From Lysobacterales bacterium (lineage in GTDB: Bacteria > Pseudomonadota > Gammaproteobacteria > Xanthomonadales > SZUA-36), in NCBI GenBank assembly GCA_029287515.1, contig JARFQZ010000236.1, positions 1 to 6,706 of the forward strand: 6,706 nt of DNA. The letters are read 5' to 3'. The position numbers and the translations under genes were made by a program. The notes under the pieces are model-generated. The model searched no databases, was not told where the DNA came from, and saw only the letters and a program-made list of their open reading frames with translations. Positions 1 to 5,325 of the stretch are shown piece by piece. Each line of letters opens with the position of its first letter. Positions within the stretch are counted from its first letter, which is position 1.

Positions 1-98
1 GCCAACGCCAGGAAACTGAACAACGCCAGCAGCAACAGCATGACGGGCAGCATCCCGACCAGGTAGTTGAACGCGATATAGCGGTCAATCAGTTTCAC
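1..98 (-). CDS. lptG: LptG, LPS export ABC transporter permease (N-terminal fragment)
   Basis: The gene runs off the left edge, and only its first 32 codons are present. LptG is one of the two inner-membrane permease subunits of the LptB2FGC complex, which extracts lipopolysaccharide from the inner membrane and pushes it toward the outer membrane. The fragment begins GTG-Lys-Leu-Ile-Asp-Arg-Tyr, then leads into a long hydrophobic stretch rich in Leu and Ala (about residues 13-32). This is the expected start of an LptG protein: a short amphipathic head followed by the first membrane helix. The GTG start overlaps the lptF stop as GTGA (98-95), a typical translationally coupled junction, and the lptF-lptG order is the usual one. 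The order and the N-terminus together make the call strong despite the truncation. Confidence 0.9.
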   Translation of the reverse strand, partial: MKLIDRYIAFNYLVGMLPVMLLLLALFSFLAL

Positions 99-1177
99 CG
101 GGGGACCGCCTTTAATCGCGGCCCGGGCCGAAACAGCTTTATCCACGGAAAATAGAGTACCGCTATCAGCAGGGTGAGCAGACCCGGAGCCCACCAGATG
201 TAGCGTGCGCTGCCCTGCTCCACCCACGTGCGGCTGACGTCGAGCATGTTGAAATAGACGGCGTATATGATCATTGCCCCCAGGATCCGGGCGTACCGGC
301 CCTGCCGGGGCCTGCTCCGGCTGAGCGGAATGGCGAGCAGGGCCAGCAACAGCGCCGACAAGGGCGTGCTGGTGCGCCACTGTAGCTCAGCCTTGTCATC
401 GTTGTTTTCCGACTCCATCAGTTCAAACGTGCTGCTCGACTTCGTTTTGTAGCCAACCGGGTCCGGTTGTCCCGCAGGAACCCAAAGGGAAAAAGCACCC
501 AGTTCAGCGAAAACGTCGGGACCGCCTTCGGTTCGCCTGTATACGTTGGCCTGGTTGAGAACCAGCTGGTGGTGCTCGGGCCGCGCGAGGTACACCAGTT
601 CCCCGCTTGCGGCCGTAATGACCTGCAGGTCCCTGCCCTTGCCACTGCGAATGAAAATTTCCTCGAGCTGCCTGCCCCCGCCCGAAACGGTTTTGACGAA
701 AATGGTGCGGCCGGAATCGTCGAAGTTGTAGAATCGCGCGCCCCGCACCCGGTCGACCTCGGTGGCCGCTTCAACGCGGGCCTTGATTTCATAGGATTCT
801 GCATAAGCCCAGGGCCTGACGAAGATCGAGAAAAGCCCTATCAGGACCGCCAGCAGAGCGGCAATCGCGACAATCGGCCGAAGCACCCGCATCTCGCTGA
901 TCCCGCTGGCGCGCATGGCATACACTTCAGAATCACTGTGCAACCGACCCAGCCCCATCAGCACCGCGAGGTAAAGGCTTAGTGGCAGCAGCACCTCCAG
1001 CGATATGAGCGCCTTGAGCATGGTTAACTGGAAGAGGTCGGACGGCGCCAGCAGTGAAGCATTTTCGTCCATCAGGAACCGCGTCAGCGCGTAGGTGACG
1101 AAGATGGAAATGAGCACCCCGCTGACCGCCAGGAAAGGCACGCTGATTTCCCGCCTGAGATAATGATCAATAATCAT
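95..1177 (-). CDS. lptF: LptF, LPS export ABC transporter permease
   Basis: A 360-residue inner-membrane permease of the LptF/LptG (YjgP/YjgQ) family, close in length to E. coli LptF (366). With LptG and the ATPase LptB it moves LPS out of the inner membrane onto the LptC-LptA bridge. The protein starts MIIDHYLRRE, typical of LptF. It has three hydrophobic segments in the N-terminal third (about 12-34, 53-77 and 100-124), then a soluble region of about 130 residues corresponding to the periplasmic beta-jellyroll (about 128-262), then three C-terminal membrane segments (about 270-286, 300-316, 327-346). A conserved cytoplasmic PLSRSRPRQGRYAR stretch lies between the fourth and fifth segments. 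The reading frame is intact. I see no good Shine-Dalgarno upstream of the ATG; the 48-bp spacer to the divergent LptA-like gene must hold its promoter. Confidence 0.96.
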   Translation of the reverse strand: MIIDHYLRREISVPFLAVSGVLISIFVTYALTRFLMDENASLLAPSDLFQLTMLKALISLEVLLPLSLYLAVLMGLGRLHSDSEVYAMRASGISEMRVLRPIVAIAALLAVLIGLFSIFVRPWAYAESYEIKARVEAATEVDRVRGARFYNFDDSGRTIFVKTVSGGGRQLEEIFIRSGKGRDLQVITAASGELVYLARPEHHQLVLNQANVYRRTEGGPDVFAELGAFSLWVPAGQPDPVGYKTKSSSTFELMESENNDDKAELQWRTSTPLSALLLALLAIPLSRSRPRQGRYARILGAMIIYAVYFNMLDVSRTWVEQGSARYIWWAPGLLTLLIAVLYFPWIKLFRPGPRLKAVPR

Positions 1178-1225
1178 GTCGAACGGTAACTGTTATGATG
1201 CGCCCAGGCCCTGGATCGAATCACT
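1178..1225. promoter_or_regulatory. Divergent promoter spacer between lptF and the LptA-like gene
   Basis: The 48 bp between two divergent start codons must initiate transcription both ways unless a promoter lies inside a coding region. On the plus strand, TGTTATGAT at 1191-1199 is an extended -10 element (TG, one base, then TATGAT at 1194-1199, 5 of 6 consensus bases). It would give a leader of about 20 nt for the LptA-like gene. The matching -35 position (about 1171-1176, TAATCA, inside lptF) is poor, as is common with extended -10 promoters. For lptF I find no convincing -10/-35 pair. The promoter call is by eye only. Confidence 0.4.
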
Positions 1226-1756
1226 ATGTTCAGAACCTCGTACCGGATCATAACTTTTTTCCTGATTGTCCTGGCGGGCACGGACCACTCCCTGTTTGCT
1301 GCGGAAAACCGCTTGACCGGTTTTTCGGCCGATGACACGCTGACCATTCGTTCTGCCGAGGCCAGAATGGACGAATTACCCGATATCGTCCATTTCGGCG
1401 GTGGTTTCGAACTGCGCGCCTCCGACTGGTCATTGTCATCAGATCAGGCCACATTGTACGGAAAGCTGGACGACCCCGAAACCGTGTTGCTCAGAGGCTC
1501 TCCTGCAATGATCCTGGTGCAGACCGTTTCCGATGGCCAGCCCGCCACCATCAACGGGCAGGCGGACCGGATCGTCTACGAGAGAGGCAGTAACAGCATC
1601 CGGCTGCAGGGTAACGCCACCATCTCCCGCAATGAGCACAGCCTCAGTGGCGGACCGAGCGAATACGACATCGAGCGCGACCATTGGTCGGCCGGCGGCC
1701 CGGGCGGTATACAAGTCGAAGTTGTGCCTGAAGAGGGTCATCCACCGTCCCTGTAG
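1226..1756 (+). CDS. LptA/OstA-family periplasmic LPS-transport protein
   Basis: A 176-residue exported protein, close in length to E. coli LptA (185). Residues 1-25 form a signal peptide: Arg3 and Arg7, a hydrophobic core (about 8-18), and probable cleavage near Ala25/Ala26. The rest has the repeating beta-strand pattern of the OstA/LptA domain: a strand pair ending HFGGGFELRA, then SDQATLYGK, a 'GSPAMI' segment, then QADRIVYERGSNSIRLQGNATISRNEHSLSGGPSEYDIERD. The last part matches the family pattern 'A-x-x-I-x-Y ... L-x-L-x-G-x-A-x-I ... L-x-G ... Y-D'. LptA-type proteins bridge LPS through the periplasm from LptC to LptD. In most gammaproteobacteria lptA sits with lptC and lptB; here the gene is divergent from lptFG. 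It may be the only LptA, a second OstA-domain protein, or an adaptor for another lipid, so I leave the symbol empty. The Shine-Dalgarno is weak. Confidence 0.8.
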   Translation: MFRTSYRIITFFLIVLAGTDHSLFAAENRLTGFSADDTLTIRSAEARMDELPDIVHFGGGFELRASDWSLSSDQATLYGKLDDPETVLLRGSPAMILVQTVSDGQPATINGQADRIVYERGSNSIRLQGNATISRNEHSLSGGPSEYDIERDHWSAGGPGGIQVEVVPEEGHPPSL

Positions 1757-1763
1757 CGGAAAT

Positions 1764-1779
1764 GCCGGCAAAAGCCGGC
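1764..1779. terminator. Candidate bidirectional terminator hairpin between convergent genes
   Basis: GCCGGC-AAAA-GCCGGC lies 7 bp after the LptA-like stop codon and 28 bp from the stop of the convergent LicC-like gene. The 6-bp all-GC stem with a 4-base loop is in the right place for a shared terminator. The tail on the plus strand (TTCCC) is not a true T run, and on the minus strand only ATT follows, so it may stop transcription weakly or only protect the 3' ends. Confidence 0.4.
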
Positions 1780-1807
1780 TTCCCTGGATTATTCGGTGAA
1801 CCTGCCG

Positions 1808-2611
1808 CTACTTGTCACGAAATCGCGACAGGAACTTTCGTTCTGACTCCATGGGCTTCCCGGTTTCAAGCTCCCTGACCGGACGTACCGGCCAGGTCTT
1901 GACGACCTGCTCGGCATGGGCAAGGTCAACGGGATCATCCACTTCGCACCAGCTCAGGCCGTGGATCGAGCTGATTCCAACCACGCCGGACTGTGCAAGC
2001 TCATCGATTGCAGAGAGATACCAGCGATTCAGTCCGTCACCCTGTTTCATCAGGGTTTCGATCTTGTTGACGAAAATCTCGGCGCCGGCCCGGGTGAAGA
2101 CCATCATGCCGATGGACTCTCCGTTCACATGACTCATATCCAGCGTCTTGCCGACCCGGCACAGGCGGTCACGTTCTGACCAGATTTTCATGTCATCCGC
2201 GTCGTAGGAAAATTTCTGGTCCGTGGCAAGGGTAATGGGGTAATGATCGGCGTCGGTCAGCAGGTGCTGCAGAACGGCAGCCTCGAACAGCGTGTCACCA
2301 TTGATCAGCACGAACGGTCCGTCCATTTCGTGACGGGCCACCCAGCAGGTTCCCATGTTGTCCGAAAGACGGAAAAACGGGTTATACAAGGTGCGTACCT
2401 TGATGCCGTCAAATCCGTCCACCAGTTCTTCAACGAACTCATGGCCAAACCCGGTAACGACAATCACTTCATCGATACCCGATACGGCGAGTTGCGTGAT
2501 TTGCCATTCAAGTATGGAAACACCACCCGGCTGCAGGCAGCACTTGGGCGTGACTTCGGTGAGCGGCATCAGGCGACTCCCCTGCCCTGCACTTAAAATA
2601 ATGGCTTTCAT
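1808..2611 (-). CDS. LicC-like sugar/alcohol-phosphate nucleotidyltransferase (probable cytidylyltransferase)
   Basis: A 267-residue soluble enzyme of the NTP_transferase family that couples a phosphorylated alcohol or sugar to a nucleotide, releasing pyrophosphate. The N-terminus carries the nucleotide-binding signature S7-AGQGSRL-14 and the conserved PK (Lys23). INGD at 103-106 supplies the metal-binding Asp106, GESIGMM (164-170) is the substrate-side segment, and WCEVDD (221-226) gives the second acidic metal site. The motifs YDADDMKI, GESIG and W-x-E-(I/V)-DD are those I associate with the phosphocholine cytidylyltransferase (LicC-like) and inositol-phosphate cytidylyltransferase group rather than glucose-1-phosphate thymidylyltransferases. 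The likely product is therefore a CDP-alcohol used for a lipid or surface-glycan headgroup; the substrate cannot be read from sequence. GAGG lies 10 nt upstream of the ATG (2609-2611). About 30 C-terminal residues (from about 240) are basic and outside the fold. No kinase or CDP-alcohol transferase is in the window. Confidence 0.8.
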   Translation of the reverse strand: MKAIILSAGQGSRLMPLTEVTPKCCLQPGGVSILEWQITQLAVSGIDEVIVVTGFGHEFVEELVDGFDGIKVRTLYNPFFRLSDNMGTCWVARHEMDGPFVLINGDTLFEAAVLQHLLTDADHYPITLATDQKFSYDADDMKIWSERDRLCRVGKTLDMSHVNGESIGMMVFTRAGAEIFVNKIETLMKQGDGLNRWYLSAIDELAQSGVVGISSIHGLSWCEVDDPVDLAHAEQVVKTWPVRPVRELETGKPMESERKFLSRFRDK

Positions 2612-2686
2612 ATGCTGTAAACCTCTTATTGCCCGGGCTTTTTACCGCCATTAAGGCCCGGTCTTCATAATTGTAGCGGTGATTTT

Positions 2687-2708
2687 ACTTTGTTCTGGTT
2701 AACAAAGT
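2687..2708. promoter_or_regulatory. Candidate operator: perfect 8-bp inverted repeat with 6-bp spacer
   Basis: ACTTTGTT - CTGGTT - AACAAAGT is a perfect dyad with 8-bp arms in the middle of the divergent spacer. It covers the position expected for the -35 region of the TACAAT promoter that would drive the LicC-like gene, and it lies about 120 bp upstream of the GMC start codon. The arm length and spacing suit a dimeric helix-turn-helix regulator. The stem is AT-rich and lacks a T run, which argues against a terminator. No regulator gene is visible in the window, so the binding protein is unknown. Confidence 0.45.
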
Positions 2709-2802
2709 GTAAATTCACACGCTGCCATTGGCGGCAGGGGAAAAGATACGGCTTTTGAACCCGCCTGACTTGCCCTGTCCGGACGAGCACTTGACCCTTT
2801 CA

Positions 2803-2820
2803 CTTCACGCCCAGTGAAGG
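2803..2820 (+). promoter_or_regulatory. GMC ribosome binding site inside a small hairpin
   Basis: GAAGG at 2816-2820 is the only Shine-Dalgarno-like sequence before the GMC gene. It lies 6 nt from the GTG at 2827 and 12 nt from the in-frame ATG at 2833, so the spacing favours the GTG. The same bases form the 3' arm of a hairpin, CTTCAC (2803-2808) with GTGAAG (2814-2819) and a 5-nt loop, which would partly bury the ribosome binding site. Confidence 0.4.
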
Positions 2821-2826
2821 TAAATT

Positions 2827-4443
2827 GTGCCTATGCTGATTGACCTGAATAATGCTTCCGCTCCCGAACGGCTGGAATCCGATGTGTGCGTCGTGGGCGG
2901 CGGAGCAGCCGGCGTCGCCCTGGCGCGCAGCCTGTCCCGCCGGGGACATGACGTCTGCCTGCTGGAGGCCGGCGGAATGGACTTTGAGCAGGCGACCCAG
3001 GACCTTTGCCTGGGCGATAACGTGGGAATGGAGTATTACGAGCTGGAACATTCCCGCCTGCGGTTTTTTGGCGGAACCACCAACATCTGGGGCGGTCGGT
3101 CCATACCGCTGGACCGGATTGATTTCGAAAAACGCGACTGGGTGCCTCACAGCGGCTGGCCGATCACTCTGGAGGATCTTCAGCCCTATTACCGGATCGC
3201 CCATGATTCGCTGGAACTCGGCGAATACGATTACAGCGCAGAAATGTGGGAAAAACTCAAACTCACGCCGATCAAGTTCGATCCGGAAGAAATCGCCCAC
3301 CTGTTCTGGCGCTTCGATCTGAAGAAGGAGCGGTTCAATAACACGCAGGTCGACGATCTGCTGTCAGCGGGTAATGTGCGCATCGTGCTGCACGCCAACG
3401 TGGTGAGGATCCAGGCCGGCGAGAATGCAAAAGACATCAGGCACCTGGTGACGCGCACGCTGGGGGGGCACGAGGCGATCGTCCAGGCAAAGCATTTTGT
3501 GCTCGCCTGTGGCGCGATTGAAAATGCCCGCCTGCTGCTGTTGTCGGACGATACGGAGAAAGCCGGCGTGGGCAATTCAACCGACCAGGTCGGTCGTTAC
3601 TTCATGGAACACCCGCACGGCCGGATCGCCCACATCAAAACCCAGGATCCCGCCTGGTTCTGGGCGCATTACCGCAAGCGGTATCCGCGCAATGGACCGC
3701 CGGTGGCCCCGGCGCTGGTGGCGCCCGAGCACTTGCAGCAGAGCAAAAAAATCCTCAACAGTGCGGCCACGTTCAAGATTCAGCGCGACCCTGAGCTCGG
3801 CCTGGGTATCGGCAAAAAGGTCTACATGAACCTGAAGCATGACCTGAATGCAACCAAGGGCAACCGCCGGGTCTGGCATGTTTATCGCAGGGTCATGGAC
3901 TGGTTACAGAAACATGTTTCCGTCACCGTGGCCAGGGCAACCGCCAAAACCCGGAAAATGGACCTGTACCTGATGACCCGTGCCGAGCAGGCGCCCAACC
4001 CGGACAGCCGGGTCAGGTTATCCGGTGAACTCGATGCCCTGGGTTGCCGCAGAGGGGACCTGGACTGGCGGCTTTGTGAACTGGACAAGCGCACTGTGCT
4101 GGAGTTTGCGCACGCGGTGGGCCGGGAATTCGAACGGCTGGGCCTCGGCACACTCGAGACCATGCCCTGGATGGAAGACGGCACGGTGGAATGGCCGGTC
4201 GACCCCACGGTCGGCAACCACCCCATCGGCGGCTATCACCACATGGGCACGACACGGATGAGCGACTCACCATCCAACGGGGTTGTCGACAGGAACTGCA
4301 CGGTTCACGGATACGCCAACCTGCACATCGCCGGCAGCTCTGTTTTTACGACCGGCGGTTGGGCGAACCCCACGCTGACCATCCTCGCGCTGTGTCACCG
4401 GCTTGCAGACCACCTGGACCAGTTGCTGCGCAAGGACTCGTAG
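2827..4443 (+). CDS. GMC-family FAD-dependent oxidoreductase
   Basis: A 538-residue glucose-methanol-choline family flavoprotein, which oxidises an alcohol to an aldehyde or ketone using FAD. The N-terminal Rossmann motif V-GGGAAG (Gly24, Gly26, Gly29) binds the ADP part of FAD, and Glu47 in LLEAGG ends the second strand to hold the ribose. RFFGGTTNIWGG near residues 78-89 is the family's FAD-contact segment, followed by SGWPI. The C-terminal domain has YHHMGTTRM (His471-His472) and the closing GGWANPTLTIL (Asn514), which fit the catalytic His/Asn pair. HIAGSSVFTTGG is the second conserved FAD segment. There is no signal peptide or membrane segment, so it is probably cytoplasmic. The start is GTG by Shine-Dalgarno spacing; an ATG two codons later is the alternative. 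Nothing in the sequence fixes the substrate. The neighbouring nucleotidyltransferase and acyltransferase genes suggest a lipid or polyol substrate, but the GMC gene is transcribed alone. Confidence 0.9.
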   Translation: MPMLIDLNNASAPERLESDVCVVGGGAAGVALARSLSRRGHDVCLLEAGGMDFEQATQDLCLGDNVGMEYYELEHSRLRFFGGTTNIWGGRSIPLDRIDFEKRDWVPHSGWPITLEDLQPYYRIAHDSLELGEYDYSAEMWEKLKLTPIKFDPEEIAHLFWRFDLKKERFNNTQVDDLLSAGNVRIVLHANVVRIQAGENAKDIRHLVTRTLGGHEAIVQAKHFVLACGAIENARLLLLSDDTEKAGVGNSTDQVGRYFMEHPHGRIAHIKTQDPAWFWAHYRKRYPRNGPPVAPALVAPEHLQQSKKILNSAATFKIQRDPELGLGIGKKVYMNLKHDLNATKGNRRVWHVYRRVMDWLQKHVSVTVARATAKTRKMDLYLMTRAEQAPNPDSRVRLSGELDALGCRRGDLDWRLCELDKRTVLEFAHAVGREFERLGLGTLETMPWMEDGTVEWPVDPTVGNHPIGGYHHMGTTRMSDSPSNGVVDRNCTVHGYANLHIAGSSVFTTGGWANPTLTILALCHRLADHLDQLLRKDS

Positions 4444-4471
4444 ATCAGTCCGGGACTCGTAGATAAATCCA
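4434..4471. repeat. Imperfect 19-bp tandem duplication over the GMC stop codon
   Basis: GGACTCGTAGAT occurs at 4434-4445 and again at 4453-4464, and the bases after each copy also match in part (CAGTCCG against AAATCCA), giving two 19-bp units end to end. The first copy contains the GMC stop codon TAG at 4441-4443; the second places the same TAG sequence in the short spacer before the convergent nucleotidyltransferase. It looks like a local slippage duplication. No terminator hairpin with a T run is visible in the 38-bp spacer 4444-4481. Confidence 0.6.
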
Positions 4472-4481
4472 GGGCTGTGGG

Positions 4482-5300
4482 CTACTCGGCCAGGAGTATT
4501 TTCTCGGCCAGGTCACGGTCCGCCACTGAATCGACATCGACCGCGACACGCGGGTTGTCGATGATCACACAGCCCACCCTGCACCCCATGGCGCGGGAAA
4601 GAGCTTCCAGCACGCTGTCCAGTGTCAGCCGCCCCAGGAAAAACTTCAGGATCAGGACGGGGCCGATCTTGCGCGCCATCCGCCACGGGCGCTTGCGGTC
4701 GGCTTCCAGGCTGGTCCAGTAAACCGGCCCCGCTTTGCCTTCGCGCGTGAGGATGGCAAACAGGTTGGTCCCGCACCAGGCGCCGTCGCTGAACCTCAAC
4801 ACGGTCCTCTTCGATTCCGGAAACGCTTCGCGCACCAAGGCGTAAGGCGCAAGGCCAAAAACCACATCTGCTTCCTGCAGTGCGGCCCGGCTGCAAAAAT
4901 CCTCGACAATTTCGGGTGTCAGCAGGGCGTGGTCGCCGGCCGTCAGCAGAATGGGGAAACGGTCCAGTTTTTCGATGCCGGCGACCGCGCTGGCGCTTGG
5001 CCCGGTTTGTGGCGGCATCCATTTAAAAGAACTTCCTTCCAGGAGGGTTCCGATTTCAGGGCTGGTGTCGTAGACAGCTTTCGCGGGACCGCACAAAACG
5101 CCGCCGGTGACCGACGGGCTGGATTCCAGCGTGTTTATGACCCGCTGCAGGGAAGACTTTCCCGCCACATCAACCAGCACACTGGCTGCAAGACCAAGCT
5201 CGCGGCTGAACGCACTGCCGCCCGGGCGCTCCCCCGCCAGGACGACGCATGCATATCCGTTTTCATTCCTCGACATGGCTTCTTTATCCGGACAGGCCAC
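4482..5300 (-). CDS. MobA-like nucleotidyltransferase with altered signature
   Basis: A 272-residue soluble protein of the MobA-like NTP transferase fold. VVLAGERPGG (19-28) corresponds to the nucleotide-binding loop, GPSAS (100-104) to the base-recognition turn, LLTAGDHALLTPE (118-130) contains the likely metal-binding Asp123, GAWCGTNLFAI (173-183) is the substrate-side strand, and NPRVAVDVDSVADRDLA (249-265) is the closing segment with Asp255/Asp257. These resemble proteins annotated only as 'nucleotidyltransferase family protein', not the molybdopterin enzyme itself. Where relatives have an H-K-A-L-L-P-V segment with the catalytic lysine, this protein has A-S-V-L-V-D-V (39-45), so Lys is Ser40. 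It follows the acyltransferase gene by 13 bp, in one apparent operon. The GTG at 5300 gives the longest frame, but the ATG at 5276 (MSRNENGYACVV) fits the fold boundary better and is preceded by AAGAAG. Substrate unknown; activity uncertain because of the missing lysine. Confidence 0.72.
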   Translation of the reverse strand: MACPDKEAMSRNENGYACVVLAGERPGGSAFSRELGLAASVLVDVAGKSSLQRVINTLESSPSVTGGVLCGPAKAVYDTSPEIGTLLEGSSFKWMPPQTGPSASAVAGIEKLDRFPILLTAGDHALLTPEIVEDFCSRAALQEADVVFGLAPYALVREAFPESKRTVLRFSDGAWCGTNLFAILTREGKAGPVYWTSLEADRKRPWRMARKIGPVLILKFFLGRLTLDSVLEALSRAMGCRVGCVIIDNPRVAVDVDSVADRDLAEKILLAE

Positions 5301-5325
5301 GATCAGGCCACGGTCAGGCCAGGTC
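5293..5325. repeat. Three imperfect 11-bp tandem repeats across a gene junction
   Basis: On the plus strand, CAGGCCACGAT (5293-5303), CAGGCCACGGT (5304-5314) and CAGGCCAGGTC (5315-5325) lie head to tail. They span the last codons and stop of the acyltransferase (stop at 5316-5314), the 13-bp spacer, and the possible GTG start of the nucleotidyltransferase (5300-5298). Because 11 is not a multiple of 3, gain or loss of a unit would shift the reading frame of either gene end. Confidence 0.65.

Larger units (their letters stand above)
2612..2826. promoter_or_regulatory. Divergent regulatory region between LicC-like and GMC genes
   Basis: This 215-bp non-coding spacer serves two divergent genes. 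On the minus strand TACAAT (2675-2670) is a good -10 for the LicC-like gene, with a leader of about 50 nt, but the corresponding -35 (around 2693-2698) is poor. That leader can fold a hairpin between CCGGGC (2633-2638) and GCCCGG (2656-2661). On the plus strand I find no convincing sigma70 promoter for the GMC gene. TTGTTC at 2690-2695 could be a -35 but lacks a well-spaced -10. A 14-bp near-palindrome GTGTAAATTCACAC (2707-2720) and a CTGCC/GGCAG hairpin (2722-2737) lie just downstream of the main inverted repeat, so the spacer is dense in dyad symmetry. I see no small ORF or RNA gene in it. Confidence 0.5.

Noticed and set aside
467..982. Plus-strand 171-codon open frame antisense to lptF
   Set aside because: It lies entirely within the well-supported lptF gene, has no recognisable motif or domain, and its composition (many Pro, Arg, His) is what a GC-rich gene gives when read on the other strand.
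1811..1830. Imperfect hairpin TGTC...GACA at the 3' end of the LicC-like gene as its terminator
   Set aside because: The stem has an internal mismatch and lies inside the coding sequence before the stop, with no T run after it; the GCCGGC hairpin at 1764-1779 is better placed.
2631..2638. GCCCGGGC followed by CTTTTTA on the plus strand, resembling a terminator
   Set aside because: The 8-bp palindrome has no loop and cannot fold as a hairpin alone, and no plus-strand transcript should end there because the spacer is divergent.
2800..3300. Minus-strand 166-codon open frame antisense to the GMC gene start
   Set aside because: It overlaps the FAD-binding region of the GMC gene, whose motifs are certain, and shows no family resemblance of its own.
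4482..5300. Annotating the MobA-like protein as molybdenum cofactor guanylyltransferase (mobA)
   Set aside because: It is longer than MobA, lacks the signature lysine, and its neighbours have no link to molybdopterin, so only the fold-level call is supported.
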